A stretch of DNA of 37,800 nucleotides from Bacillus sp. (in: firmicutes) (GCA_011524525.1 WTKE01000090.1:1-37800); one strand, 5' to 3'. Positions 5,116 to 14,651 are shown, counted from the first letter of the stretch. The notes: generated from the sequence alone by a model not told the origin. Translations and numbers: made by a program.

Positions 5116-5387
5116 TACTTTTTTACCTTCGATAGATCATAAGCACCACAAGCTGCTAATCCTGCAATAAACCCAGCGAAAACCATTTGCATTAATGAGA
5201 ATTCAATAGCTGGCAAGAAATACGTTACAAAGCCAATAATTAATCCCACTGCAATTGATAGAAGTGGAGCGTAGCGATTTGAAATGTTAAATGCTGTTTT
5301 TAATACATGCACTACAGCAACAACTAAAGCAACTAATATTGCTGCAATAGCCACCAATAAAAAAAATTGAGATTGAAATTGTTCCAT
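5115..5387 (-). CDS. Holin
   Basis: 90 aa with three hydrophobic stretches: residues about 8-28 (FFLLVAIAAILVALVVAVVHV), 42-60 (PLLSIAVGLIIGFVTYFL) and 66-82 (LMQMVFAGFIAGLAACGAY). The C-terminus is basic (DLSKVKK). Size, topology and position between an XhlA-like gene and the endolysin fit a phage holin that permeabilises the inner membrane so the endolysin can leave. No sequence motif proves this; topology and neighbours carry the call. Confidence 0.85.
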   Translation of the reverse strand: MEQFQSQFFLLVAIAAILVALVVAVVHVLKTAFNISNRYAPLLSIAVGLIIGFVTYFLPAIEFSLMQMVFAGFIAGLAACGAYDLSKVKK

Positions 5388-5400
5388 GTTTTTAATCCTC

Positions 5401-5742
5401 CTACAGATTGAAATAGCTTTTAATCAATAAAAAAAGGATTCCTCCGCTACCGCAGATAATCCCTAACGCTTTCCATATTTGTTGTTGAGTATATGTTTTA
5501 CGGTCCCTCGAACTTTTTCGGTCTTCCTTATCTTCTTCTAAAACATGATCAAGAAGTTTTTGTACTAAATCCTGTTGCTTGCCAGACTCTTTCAATACAG
5601 TGTTTTCGGTAGCAAATAGTTGAGATTTAATTTCATTGTTCAATTTCTCTTGTTTTTGCTGATAATCTTCGAGTGCTTTAATCCTTTCCTCATGGTTTTC
5701 AACTTTTTCCTCCATAGTTTTTGGTACCTCCTGTGTTGGCAT
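5401..5742 (-). CDS. XhlA-like coiled-coil membrane protein (lysis accessory)
   Basis: 113 aa. A long coiled coil (about residues 9-75: EEKVENHEERIKALEDYQQ, KLNNEIKSQLF...) is followed by a charged hinge (EEDKEDRKSSRDRK) and one C-terminal membrane helix (IWKALGIICGSGGILFLLIKSYF). This matches the B. subtilis PBSX XhlA pattern; XhlA acts with the holin in lysis. It lies 13 bp upstream of the holin. AAAGGGGG precedes the ATG. Confidence 0.75.
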   Translation of the reverse strand: MPTQEVPKTMEEKVENHEERIKALEDYQQKQEKLNNEIKSQLFATENTVLKESGKQQDLVQKLLDHVLEEDKEDRKSSRDRKTYTQQQIWKALGIICGSGGILFLLIKSYFNL

Positions 5743-5809
5743 TTTCCCATTCCCCCTTTTTCTCTCTATACATAGGTTTTCACCCCCTTAAAGGTAATAA
5801 AAAGAAACA

Positions 5810-5974
5810 CTAAGAATTAAGTGCTTCTCTAAATCGTTCTTCGAAGTTTCTTTTCTCTTGTCTTAACTGTTCGAAGTCACCTGCGTCTCCGCTATAATGG
5901 ATTACATCCCCTTCTGCAACTTCCCATGCTTCTAATAACTCGTTAAAGATTTCTATAACCTTTTCTTTATTCAC
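5810..5974 (-). CDS. Small acidic protein upstream of the lysis cassette
   Basis: 54 aa from GTG at 5974, which has AAGGAGGAG about 8 bases upstream; the frame is open further upstream without a start signal. The sequence is helical and charged: NKEKVIEIFNELLEAWEVAEGDV, then DAGDFEQLRQEKRNFEERFREAL. It lies between the tailspike/terminator and the XhlA-like gene. No family recognised. A tail- or lysis-associated role is a guess from position. Confidence 0.55.
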   Translation of the reverse strand: MNKEKVIEIFNELLEAWEVAEGDVIHYSGDAGDFEQLRQEKRNFEERFREALNS

Positions 5975-6040
5975 CAGACACTCCTCCTTAAAGATAGTAA
6001 AAAAGCTATTCAAGTAATCATTAATCTAACAAAATTAGAA

Positions 6041-6073
6041 AAGCCCCAATCCATCTGGAAAGGGACTTTTTTT
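6041..6073. terminator. Hairpin terminator after the tailspike gene
   Basis: AAGCCCC (6041-6047) pairs with GGGACTT (6062-6068), with an inner TCC/GGA pair. The minus-strand tail is TTTTC; the plus-strand tail is seven T, so the better terminator faces rightward although all nearby genes run leftward. Confidence 0.6.
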
Positions 6074-6099
6074 ACCGAACAACAGCTTCTGAAATCTTA

Positions 6100-8382
6100 T
6101 TAGACAATATCACCATCATAAATGATAAAAGAATCTATAACAATTCTATCATTGGTGCTTGCTGCATTTTTCTCTGCCATATATTCTATTTTAATCGAAT
6201 GTGTGGTGTTAGAATCTAAATTATCAGCCGTAAATACTACTTTGTTATACTCTGTTGTTGGAGTATACTCATCAACAATAGTTTCTACTCCGTTAAGCGT
6301 AATTTTAATTTTACCTTTATCAGGTCCAGTTGGGACTCTGACGTCAATTTGAGTACCTGTGAAATTAAATTGAGCATAAGATCCTGTTGTATTTGTAAAA
6401 CGGCAGATGCCATTACTATACATATCTCCACTTGAATTACTCCATGCACCTGCAAGTGTAATTTTATCGTTACCGTCCTCAACTCTTACCTTGTTATCAG
6501 CACTCGGATCTAATAACTCTCCATCGAGTATAATAAATGCGTCTATATTAATTCCATACCCTAAAGATAATGGATTTTTCGAATTTAAATAATCAATCGT
6601 TACTGTATGGGAAGCGTTAGTTAACCCATTGATTTCGCTGACAACATGCGTAGTTTGTGAATCTTCTGAATACAAATCAACAATAAAAGGCTCCCCATAA
6701 TCAATTGAAACAGCTGCTTTCCCCTTATCTCTACTAGTTGGAGAAAACCATTTAAATCCTGTTCCTTTAAATACGATCTTGCAACTTGTAGATCCATGTG
6801 CAGTATTTGCATAATGGGACGTGCCGCCGAAACAAGAATTGCTTGTTACCGTTTGCCAACCCTTTCCGGAGTAAAGAATTCTGCTGTCTGTATCATCAAT
6901 AATTTCCATTGGAGATACCGGTAATAAATTATAATTATTTTCGATAATTAGATTAATATAATCTATCATTCTCTTGGAATCTTGATAAATATCCCCTTCT
7001 TTATTTCCGTACAATGTGTTACCTGCAAAAACGATGTTCTGTTGCATTGTATACGTTAATTCTGAATAATTGTAATGTCCCAAACCAATTCCATATTGGG
7101 CATTATTTAACAATTTATTGTTTTTAATATCGATACCATCGATATTACAGAATCCATCAATGTGCAATCCATCCAACCCATTTTCATTAAAGATATTGCC
7201 AATGATAATAGCATCTTTAAGAGTCACTACTGGATCGAGAACGCCTTTCGAATCTATTGATAAACCATAGCAACCATTGCCATATGATTCATTCCCTACT
7301 AACGAAATCCTTGTTCCACCTCTAATACCTATTCCTGCAAATCTATTATTCCGGCAAATATTATTTGCAATGATAATATCTTTAGACTCTTTTAAAGCAC
7401 TTGAACTATACAAGCGTTGATGTTCAACAAATATACCATAGTGGCCGCATAATTCTGCTGTGCAATTTGTTATCTTAAAGTTTTCTCCGTCAATGTTGCC
7501 TGTTCCAATTCCAATTCCTGCACCGCCAGGATAAGTGTTATGTGACTTTGGATTAGTAGGAACAAAAGGTAATATCCCTTCTGTTTCTAGAACGTACCCC
7601 CACAAACGACCGCATTCATAACAATGCACATTATCTATGTGTACATTAACTAAATGGTCAATCCCTAATGCAGTTGAAGGAGTACCTTTTAGCTTTAGGT
7701 TCTTAAACGTACAGTCTGTTAATTTTTGAATATAGAAGGCTTTTCCGCCTGGTCCGTAATGATGCATCGTTTGGGCATACATATCAATCGTGAAATCACT
7801 GTAGTTTGCATTATTTAAGCTACTAAGGTTTCTGAAGAACGAATATCCTCCTGCGCTAGATTCTTCCTCTATAATCTTCAGTATGGACTTTTCCATCCCA
7901 ACACCTTTCACGTTTACATTGCTATAAGCCATAACGATTTCTACCTCATCATATTTGGCAAAGTAAAAAGTGCCGTTGGGAATACTTACAGTTCCTCCGC
8001 CCATCACGTAACATGTATACATTAGATCTCTGAATAATTTAGTGTTCGCTTGAGCTGTTTCTAATGAATCATCATTCGGAACACCTCCCTGCTGTTCAAA
8101 ATTGAATCCAATTAGATTTGCTGTTCCGACCAACTGTTTATCGACTCCATTCAATCTATCGGGTAACCAATCTGCCGTTCCGCGACTAGCTGCAATTTCT
8201 GCATTTGAATTTCCTTCATTAATAACCAAGCTCTTGAACATCTCAAATAAAGATTTTTGTTCCGAAGTGGTAGATTCTACTTTTTTACTTATTTCCTCAA
8301 TTCCATCAGCAATACTTCCTCTGACTTGACTACCTTTTTCTGCTACTCTTATAGTATTTATTATGTCTTGAATAAAGGACAT
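6100..8382 (-). CDS. Tailspike with pectate-lyase-like beta-helix
   Basis: 760 aa. The N-terminus (1-90) is a helical tail-attachment region. Residues about 95-480 are repetitive short strands with Asn and Gly turns (e.g. IIIANNICRNNRFAGIGIRGG, ISLVGNESYGNGCYGLSID with similar repeats), typical of a right-handed parallel beta-helix (Pectate_lyase_3-like). The C-terminus holds two related modules (about 494-622 and 631-760), each with DKGK, an HT/HS-x-I-x-Y strand and a closing I(D)xFIIxDG. These look like duplicated beta-sandwich carbohydrate-binding domains. It probably binds or cleaves host surface glycan. It lies directly behind Tal, as expected for a receptor-binding protein. Confidence 0.82.
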   Translation of the reverse strand: MSFIQDIINTIRVAEKGSQVRGSIADGIEEISKKVESTTSEQKSLFEMFKSLVINEGNSNAEIAASRGTADWLPDRLNGVDKQLVGTANLIGFNFEQQGGVPNDDSLETAQANTKLFRDLMYTCYVMGGGTVSIPNGTFYFAKYDEVEIVMAYSNVNVKGVGMEKSILKIIEEESSAGGYSFFRNLSSLNNANYSDFTIDMYAQTMHHYGPGGKAFYIQKLTDCTFKNLKLKGTPSTALGIDHLVNVHIDNVHCYECGRLWGYVLETEGILPFVPTNPKSHNTYPGGAGIGIGTGNIDGENFKITNCTAELCGHYGIFVEHQRLYSSSALKESKDIIIANNICRNNRFAGIGIRGGTRISLVGNESYGNGCYGLSIDSKGVLDPVVTLKDAIIIGNIFNENGLDGLHIDGFCNIDGIDIKNNKLLNNAQYGIGLGHYNYSELTYTMQQNIVFAGNTLYGNKEGDIYQDSKRMIDYINLIIENNYNLLPVSPMEIIDDTDSRILYSGKGWQTVTSNSCFGGTSHYANTAHGSTSCKIVFKGTGFKWFSPTSRDKGKAAVSIDYGEPFIVDLYSEDSQTTHVVSEINGLTNASHTVTIDYLNSKNPLSLGYGINIDAFIILDGELLDPSADNKVRVEDGNDKITLAGAWSNSSGDMYSNGICRFTNTTGSYAQFNFTGTQIDVRVPTGPDKGKIKITLNGVETIVDEYTPTTEYNKVVFTADNLDSNTTHSIKIEYMAEKNAASTNDRIVIDSFIIYDGDIV

Positions 8383-8384
8383 TA

Positions 8385-9911
8385 TTATTCTCCCTCCTGA
8401 GGCGATTCTAAAGCAATTATCCTATCTGTTAAGTCTTTGATAGACTGGTTAATCGCTATAATTTCTTCATTAATTAAACCTATATTTTCGGTATTTGATG
8501 CTATACCGTTTTTCATCTGAAGAATATCTTCGGTTGAAACAATTTGATTTAGATTATCGATTGCCGTCTGTATGCTTGCAATGGCGCTTAATAAACCTTC
8601 CACAGACTCACTAATAGCCGCAATGTCTCCATCTGTTACATTTTCATAGCTATCTATTCTTTCCTGGGTTTGTTTCAGTGTTTGTTTCGTATTTTCTAAT
8701 TCTGTTGAGACGGCTACAATTTTATTAGAGTAGGCAGTTACTTGTCTTTCAAGTGTTTCCACGCTTCTTACTTGCTTTCTAATATTAATCTGATACTGGG
8801 TAAGAGTCTGATACTTCTCTCCAATTGTCAGTGCTATTTTAGTAGGATTAGGGATATCGATTTCTTTTTCGATTATCTGCAGCTGATCATCAATTCCGAA
8901 CACTTCATTAATGACTCTATGTCGATTTCCCACTTGCAGCTCGTCAAAAGATTCATCTATTAAACTTACGTCAACTGGTGTGAGCGAGTAAGTAACCTTT
9001 GCTGCCTTTTGACTTGCAAAGAATTGTTGGCCACGTAGCTTAATCGTATTTTTGTCTGTTACATCATCTAACTCTAATGTTCCAGTAATCACACCAAACT
9101 CATCGATCATTTCGGGATCGTCTATATAATCTAAGCCGTTATTTACTTCCTTAATATCAATCCTTGCTTGGCTAGCATCTGTTGCTTCCTCATCTTCACT
9201 TTCAATTTTCGCTCCTAATGGAATTAAGCGTGTAATGATTCCAAGTGGATCAATCTCACGCTTCATGTCCTTTAAATTTTTTCGGAGTCTGATTTCAGTT
9301 GGAGAATCTTCTCCTACTTCTGCTAAATAATCGATGTAATTACCGTCTGGCTCTTCCCTGACAATCAGGTATCCACCTAGACGGTCTATCAGCTTGTCTT
9401 TAATCGTGGCAAAAGTCTTTTCATATCCTAAATACCTATACAACGAATCATTGGAATCTGTAACAGTTACATTTCCAACCTTAAATTGTTTATGGGGTTC
9501 TACTTGCCTGTTATGATTCTCGATCATTACTTCGAAAAATTGTCTGACTGTAATATTGTGGTACTCTCCGAATCGCTGATTAGAGTCATTTAAATACGCC
9601 ATATCACTTTCTATTGCGTATTCGATACTAAACATACCGTTACTAGTCATAGTGTGTGTAGGCTTTAAAATACGCCCCTTAAAGACTGTTTGATTTCGGT
9701 TAATGTCTTTGATGCGAATCAAAGTGACTAAAGGTTTTATCCTCCCCCATCCAGGATTACTTAGGTTAATGGTAAGGGACCCATTTGATATACTCTTCAG
9801 TAACAGCTTTACACTTCCTGCTGACAACTTCACCTTATTAGGAAATGGGGAATGTATAACCATACCTACTTTGTCAGCAGGACCGTCATATATAGTTACT
9901 TCATACATCAC
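8385..9911 (-). CDS. Tail-associated protein / baseplate hub (prophage endopeptidase-tail family)
   Basis: 508 aa. Residues 1-380 resemble the N-terminal hub module of siphovirus Tal/gp27-like proteins (Prophage_tail, PF06605-like): YEVTIYDGP, then ITVRQFFEVMIENHN, KTFATIKDKLIDRLGGYLIVREEPDG, IITRLIPLGAK. The C-terminus (about 390-508) is a coiled coil (VETLERQVTAYSNKIVAVS..., repeated Ile/Leu heptads). No obvious peptidase catalytic motif is seen in the coiled coil. It overlaps the Dit gene by 4 bp. It forms the tail tip hub; the tailspike follows. Confidence 0.85.
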   Translation of the reverse strand: MMYEVTIYDGPADKVGMVIHSPFPNKVKLSAGSVKLLLKSISNGSLTINLSNPGWGRIKPLVTLIRIKDINRNQTVFKGRILKPTHTMTSNGMFSIEYAIESDMAYLNDSNQRFGEYHNITVRQFFEVMIENHNRQVEPHKQFKVGNVTVTDSNDSLYRYLGYEKTFATIKDKLIDRLGGYLIVREEPDGNYIDYLAEVGEDSPTEIRLRKNLKDMKREIDPLGIITRLIPLGAKIESEDEEATDASQARIDIKEVNNGLDYIDDPEMIDEFGVITGTLELDDVTDKNTIKLRGQQFFASQKAAKVTYSLTPVDVSLIDESFDELQVGNRHRVINEVFGIDDQLQIIEKEIDIPNPTKIALTIGEKYQTLTQYQINIRKQVRSVETLERQVTAYSNKIVAVSTELENTKQTLKQTQERIDSYENVTDGDIAAISESVEGLLSAIASIQTAIDNLNQIVSTEDILQMKNGIASNTENIGLINEEIIAINQSIKDLTDRIIALESPQEGE

Positions 9912-10618
9912 AGTAGCTCCTTATAAAAAATAAATTTAATCATTCCGGTACCGTTAATCGTCATTAAGTTCTCTCCTATCCCCAATCTGAAGGATTCATT
10001 TTTACTTTCACCTGCAGGTACGGAATAAGAGATTCCATTCTTTATAATTGTCATCTGAGATGAGGATATAATAGTTGGAACGACCCCTATGGCACCAACA
10101 TTCTTTACCTTTATAGTTGTGAGTCCATTAATCGCAAACTCGTTTGGTTGAAAATAATCTAGCTCGAAATAAAATTCATCCCATATGTCGTGACCTTCTT
10201 CAAAAATAGCCCTCATAAATGGGTAAGCTTCGAATGAAATACTAATTAATAATCTTCCATAGGTATGATCGTCTTCAACTGTGACGCTTGTACATTTCGC
10301 CCAATAATAGTATCCATCGTCATGATCATCATATAACTTTCCCCATCCATTTTTCATAAGCCAATTCTTTAATACAATCTCATCGACTTTACGGTGCTGA
10401 TATCCTCTTTCTACTACTTCAAAACGATAAGAGAGAGTCCTATTTTTATAGATTCTCTCTCCTAAAATCATCGAAAAATCATATGATCCTTGCATAAAAG
10501 GCACTTCTTCAGTGATTGTGTTCTCTTCAGGAGTGGGAGCAAGACGTTCTTTCAATTTCATGTTGTACTCTTTAGTATGTTCATCGAAAAAGGTAAAGCC
10601 TTCTATAATTTCCCCCAT
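9908..10618 (-). CDS. Distal tail protein (Dit)
   Basis: 236 aa from the ATG at 10618, which overlaps the tape measure stop as TGATG; AGGTGGG lies 7 bases upstream. A 4-codon extension has no ribosome binding site. The N-terminal half (GFTFFDEHTKEYNMKLKERLAP..., VPFMQGSYDFSM, RTLSYRFEVVERG) matches siphovirus Dit proteins (PF05709-like). Dit forms the hexameric ring that joins the tail tube to the baseplate. The C-terminal half looks like the galectin-like domain (FAINGLTTIKVKNVGAI..., FRLGIGENLMTING). It lies between tape measure and Tal, the canonical order. Confidence 0.88.
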   Translation of the reverse strand: MGEIIEGFTFFDEHTKEYNMKLKERLAPTPEENTITEEVPFMQGSYDFSMILGERIYKNRTLSYRFEVVERGYQHRKVDEIVLKNWLMKNGWGKLYDDHDDGYYYWAKCTSVTVEDDHTYGRLLISISFEAYPFMRAIFEEGHDIWDEFYFELDYFQPNEFAINGLTTIKVKNVGAIGVVPTIISSSQMTIIKNGISYSVPAGESKNESFRLGIGENLMTINGTGMIKFIFYKELL

Positions 10619-13600
10619 CAATACTCCCACCTTTCTGTTAAGACTGTTTTTGTACCACCAACACGGTCATATTCGTTAAATGTGCCGCCAACAATCGCCC
10701 CACTGTCCAGGACAACCACTTGATTACTGTTAGCTATCTTTTCTAACCAAGCTTCCACTCGACTCATATCATTGCCAACAGGCTGATATCTACCAACTGA
10801 TTGATCGCTAGTATTTCTTCCAGCTTCTCGAGCGTATCGCATGCTTACATCATGAGGAATAACTTGAGAACCGTTAGGTAAACCAACTAATTCCCCACGT
10901 CCACCTTCGTTGATTCGAGCAAATCCACCTTGCCAATCATCAGTACCACGAGCAAGTTGAGGTATTTTGCTAATGCTAACGCCCGGAACCTTATTGATAA
11001 TGGAGATCGCTGAATTTATTCCACCAATTACCCCGTTAACGAATCCTTTTACCTGGCCAACTAGTGATTCTACAGATCCCGATATACCACTAAACACTCC
11101 ACTCACGAATGAAGTTAGTCCTGACCAAGCACTCTGGATTGCATCAAATACTCCAGAAACTTTGCTAGATACCTTATCCATAATTCGCGATATCGTACTA
11201 AAAACAGTACTAAAAACATTAGATACCGTTGAGCTAATCCCATTAATGATAGAGCTTATTTTGTTAATCGCTGATCCAATAAAAGTCATAATATTGCGCC
11301 ATACTCCACTAATCACAGAAAAAACGGTATTAAAAATACCAGTCACCGTTACGATGATTGGTCGAATGGCAGCAATTATGCTAGAGATTACTCCTGCTAT
11401 AAAAACAATGATCGGAGAAATCACTGACATGACTGCGGATATAATTCCAGCTATAAAAGCTACAATAGGGCTTATGGTTGAAACAATTCCAGCAAAGACA
11501 TGGACCACAACTGTAATAATACTCATGATAATCGGAAGCATGGCTTGAATTACGCCAATTATCAGCTGAATAATCGCTATAAAGGCAGGCGCAACAGCCT
11601 GAACAATGTTCATAAATGCCAGGATTAAATTCTGAATAACCGGAAGCAATGAACTGATTATCACTGCTACAAGGGGCATGAATTGAGCCACTAAATCAAT
11701 AACAATCATCACGACCTGCATAATGATCGGAAATAGCTGATTAAACAAACTAATCAAGATTGGAAGCACTGCGCTTATAATGGTCATCATTGTCATTCCC
11801 ATCTGTATTATGACCGGAATCAACGTTGATATAGCTTGCATAATTAACGGTATGACCGCACTAGCTAATTGTCCTAGAGCTGTTCCTAAAGTCGCTACTA
11901 CCGGTAATACCATAGCGATTATCTGCTGAAATGCTGAAGCTATTTGTGGGCCAAAGTTTTGAAATAGGGATATGGCCATCTTTACAATCGGGTTAAGTCC
12001 TAAGAACAGTGAAAGAATCTGAATGCCAAAACCACTACCGACTCCTCCAGCTGATTGGAACCCTCCTATTAAGCTAGTAAAGAATGTTTGAATTACTTGC
12101 CATACCGAGCTAAATATTGTCCCTAAGCTTCCAATAATTCCTCCTAATGTACCCATCACTGAACTAAAAACGCCGGGCATTGATGAGATAGTTGCCTTAA
12201 TGATGTCAATCGCTCCTGTAACTAGGGATTGGATTGTTGTGGCAATGTTTCCTACTCTAGTTGCTGTACTTTCAGATATTCCTAACATCTGCATGAAATC
12301 AACATTGTCTTTTACGCTCATGGACCCAAACCAGATATCCCAAAATGATGTGATTATACCGCCTAACTTTGAAGTAATGGACATCAACCTGCTTGCAATC
12401 TCCGGATCAAATCCGATACTTGCCAATAGATCTGCATTATCCTTCACACTCATTGAGCCAAAAACGACATCGTACATCGATTCCAGTAGTGTTTTTATCT
12501 GTCCTACAGTAGTTTGAATAAACGACACGACAGATTGAAATACGGAAATGACATTGTTTCTAAATGCTTCATTCGTGGCCATAAAATATCCAAATGCGGC
12601 TGCTAACCCCGTTATGGCAGCAATAACAAGTCCGATAGGACTAATTAAGAATCCTACCGCAGATACTAGCCCTCCTATTCCCATCGCCATTAATCCTAAG
12701 ATGGATAGAACAGGACCGGATGCAGCAACTATACCTGCTGCCATCGCAATCATTGTCATGGTTCCTTCATCTAAATTGTTAAACTTTTCTACTATACTAG
12801 TAGTCCATTTAGCTAGATCAGTAATAAACGGAGTTAACTTACTCATGAGGGCTATAGTCGCTGATTCTATAGCGCCGGATAAGTTTTCTAATGCCCCACC
12901 TATACCTGCTTTCATCTGTGCTGCAGCTTCAGCACTTGCACCGGATGAGTTTTCTAACTCTGTTGTCAGCCCTTTAATGCCCTTCTGCCCTTGGTTCATC
13001 AAGATAAGCATTCCGGTTGCTGCTTCGGTACCAAATATGGTTGCTAAATTGGCAAGCTTTTGAGCTTCTGTCATCCCATCCATGGACTTTGTTAACTCGC
13101 CGATAATTTCATTTAACGGTTTAAAGTTACCTTTTGCGTCTAAGACATCAAAACCTAACTTTTCCATAGTCTTGGATGACTCTTCAGTAGGCTTGGCCAA
13201 TCTGATTAAGGCCATACGTAAAGATGTGCCTGCTTGGCTACCATCCAAACCAGCGTTGACCATAAGACCTGTAGCTGCAGATAACTCTTCTATACTGATT
13301 CCTAAACTTGCTGCTGGAGCCGCTGCATACTTAAAGGCATAACTCATGTCACTTACGCCAGCTGCGGTTTTATTGGCCGCCATTGCTAAAATATCAGCAA
13401 CTTTTCCGGAGTCTTCAGCTTTTAACTGGAATCCATTCAAGGCAGCTGCAACAGTATTGGCAGTTAGGGCTAAATCTTCCCCCGATGCTTCAGCTGCAGC
13501 AATTACTCCAGGCATCGCTGCAATAACTTGATTTGCGTCAAAGCCTTTCGCAGCCATATCTGTCATGGCAACAGCTACCTGACTACTGGATAGGGATGTA

Positions 13601-13914
13601 CTCGCTCCTAAATCTAACGCCGATTTAGTCATTGCATCTAATTCCGTTGCACTTGCTCCCGCGATGGCTCCAGCTTTCCGCATCGCACTATCAAAGTCAG
13701 CTGTCATTTTAATGGCCCCAACAAATGGAGTGGTAATACCCGCAGTAATACCGGCTCCAGTCATCGCTGTTTTCTTTCCAAAATCACTGACTTTTTGACC
13801 TGCAGATTTCACCTGTTCCGATAATGCATTAGCTTTTTCTAATGCATCCCCAAAAGATCTTGTAAAACTACTGGCATCCCCAGTTATCTTTGCAGCTAAT
13901 GTATAATCAGCCAT
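10618..13914 (-). CDS. Tail tape measure protein
   Basis: 1098 aa, the largest gene, which fixes tail length. Residues about 60-330 match the phage tail tape measure core (TP901/PhageMin_Tail type): ITTPFVGAIKMTADFDSAMRKAGAIAG, LGASTSLSSSQVA, AMPGVIAAAEASGEDL, GTSLRMALIRLAKP, NLATIFGTEAATGML. Residues about 385-960 are a run of hydrophobic helices (many VIxxVxPIIxxI repeats), and the C-terminus is Gly/Ser-rich. By the usual 0.15 nm per residue rule, the tail would be about 165 nm. It follows the two chaperone ORFs, as usual. Confidence 0.95.
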   Translation of the reverse strand: MADYTLAAKITGDASSFTRSFGDALEKANALSEQVKSAGQKVSDFGKKTAMTGAGITAGITTPFVGAIKMTADFDSAMRKAGAIAGASATELDAMTKSALDLGASTSLSSSQVAVAMTDMAAKGFDANQVIAAMPGVIAAAEASGEDLALTANTVAAALNGFQLKAEDSGKVADILAMAANKTAAGVSDMSYAFKYAAAPAASLGISIEELSAATGLMVNAGLDGSQAGTSLRMALIRLAKPTEESSKTMEKLGFDVLDAKGNFKPLNEIIGELTKSMDGMTEAQKLANLATIFGTEAATGMLILMNQGQKGIKGLTTELENSSGASAEAAAQMKAGIGGALENLSGAIESATIALMSKLTPFITDLAKWTTSIVEKFNNLDEGTMTMIAMAAGIVAASGPVLSILGLMAMGIGGLVSAVGFLISPIGLVIAAITGLAAAFGYFMATNEAFRNNVISVFQSVVSFIQTTVGQIKTLLESMYDVVFGSMSVKDNADLLASIGFDPEIASRLMSITSKLGGIITSFWDIWFGSMSVKDNVDFMQMLGISESTATRVGNIATTIQSLVTGAIDIIKATISSMPGVFSSVMGTLGGIIGSLGTIFSSVWQVIQTFFTSLIGGFQSAGGVGSGFGIQILSLFLGLNPIVKMAISLFQNFGPQIASAFQQIIAMVLPVVATLGTALGQLASAVIPLIMQAISTLIPVIIQMGMTMMTIISAVLPILISLFNQLFPIIMQVVMIVIDLVAQFMPLVAVIISSLLPVIQNLILAFMNIVQAVAPAFIAIIQLIIGVIQAMLPIIMSIITVVVHVFAGIVSTISPIVAFIAGIISAVMSVISPIIVFIAGVISSIIAAIRPIIVTVTGIFNTVFSVISGVWRNIMTFIGSAINKISSIINGISSTVSNVFSTVFSTISRIMDKVSSKVSGVFDAIQSAWSGLTSFVSGVFSGISGSVESLVGQVKGFVNGVIGGINSAISIINKVPGVSISKIPQLARGTDDWQGGFARINEGGRGELVGLPNGSQVIPHDVSMRYAREAGRNTSDQSVGRYQPVGNDMSRVEAWLEKIANSNQVVVLDSGAIVGGTFNEYDRVGGTKTVLTERWEY

Positions 13915-14361
13915 CTAGTTACCTCCCTTCTTAGGAGATTTAATTCGATTAGCTTTGAAGATTCTTTCCACCCAAGTTTTGCCTTTCTTCTTCTCCATTT
14001 CGAGAATTGTGTTAACTGCAGATTCGTTATATTCCTTGTCCACCTTGTGGGCTTTCTTAGGGAACAAATCGATAAACTTCTTGCCCTTTTTCTTATTAAT
14101 ATTTGCTTCTGCATTCAATACCGCGTTTCTCGTCCAGGTAGTATCATGGATGAATTTATTTTCATGCGCTTTTTTGATAAATAACTTTTCTTTTTCGGTT
14201 AATTTGTAATACTCATCTGGAGTAAAGCCAAATTCAACGACAAAAAAAGCTAAGTCCATTTCATGGTTGAAAGGCTTAGCTAATTCTGCTCTTCTTATAT
14301 CTGCTGGGGTTGGATCGTATTTGTTAGGCAGATCACTTTCGATCAGCTCTAACGGAACATA
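13915..14361 (-). CDS. Tail assembly chaperone, downstream part made by -1 frameshift (gpT-like)
   Basis: The frame from a slip site at 14361-14367 to the stop at 13915 is open for 148 codons. The first part (YVPLELIESDLPNKYDPTPA, then DIRRAELAKPFNHEMD) has no start codon before the internal ATG at 14259. The C-terminal part is basic (NINKKKGKKFIDLFPKKAHK, VNTILEMEKKKGKTWVERIF). Making it as a fusion with the 100-aa upstream product would give a protein of about 245 aa, like lambda gpGT. It is expected to load onto the tape measure during tail assembly. The internal ATG lacks a good ribosome binding site. Confidence 0.75.
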   Translation of the reverse strand, partial: YVPLELIESDLPNKYDPTPADIRRAELAKPFNHEMDLAFFVVEFGFTPDEYYKLTEKEKLFIKKAHENKFIHDTTWTRNAVLNAEANINKKKGKKFIDLFPKKAHKVDKEYNESAVNTILEMEKKKGKTWVERIFKANRIKSPKKGGN

Positions 14362-14651
14362 AACCCCATGTCATCTCGTAATTTCTCAATGATGGCCATG
14401 TTAACAGTCATCAAGCCATTTTCCTCGATGAGCTTATCAAACATTTCAATTGCTTTACTTTGTTTAACAACCTCATTTGTGGACTCTTCCACTAAGGCAA
14501 AAGAAAATAATTGTCTTAATGCCCCAATGGGTAAGATGCCATTACTTTTTGTAATCTCACCAACTATACTTGTTTTAGTGATTGTTTCTATTGTTTCAAC
14601 CTTTTTTGTATTGTACTTAAGCGTGTATGTTACGCCATCAACTGTAAACAT
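14349..14651 (-). CDS. Tail assembly chaperone, upstream part (gpG-like)
   Basis: 100 aa, from ATG at 14651 to TAG. Sequence starts FTVDGVTYTLKYNTKKVETIET and has a helical C-terminus (AIEMFDKLIEENGLMTVNMAI, ending MGFMFR). Size and position between tail tube and tape measure match siphovirus tail chaperones. The sequence GGGGTTT (plus 14361-14367) near its 3' end is in the right frame for a -1 shift into the next ORF. Usually most ribosomes stop here, giving the short form in excess. Confidence 0.8.
   Translation of the reverse strand: MFTVDGVTYTLKYNTKKVETIETITKTSIVGEITKSNGILPIGALRQLFSFALVEESTNEVVKQSKAIEMFDKLIEENGLMTVNMAIIEKLRDDMGFMFR
14361..14367 (-). promoter_or_regulatory. Probable -1 ribosomal frameshift site
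   Basis: The minus strand reads ATG GGG TTT ATG TTC CGT TAG; slipping back one base at G-GGG-TTT continues into the downstream chaperone ORF. The -1 frame has a stop (TGA) just before, so the shift must occur within about 25 nt; this is the only candidate seen. The P-site pairs perfectly after the slip; the A-site Phe tRNA would have to accept GTT, which is unusual. Confidence 0.6.

Noticed and set aside
10967-13531. Long open frames on the plus strand opposite the tape measure gene
   Set aside because: They are antisense shadows of a repetitive, hydrophobic coding sequence with no ribosome binding sites and no conserved motifs.
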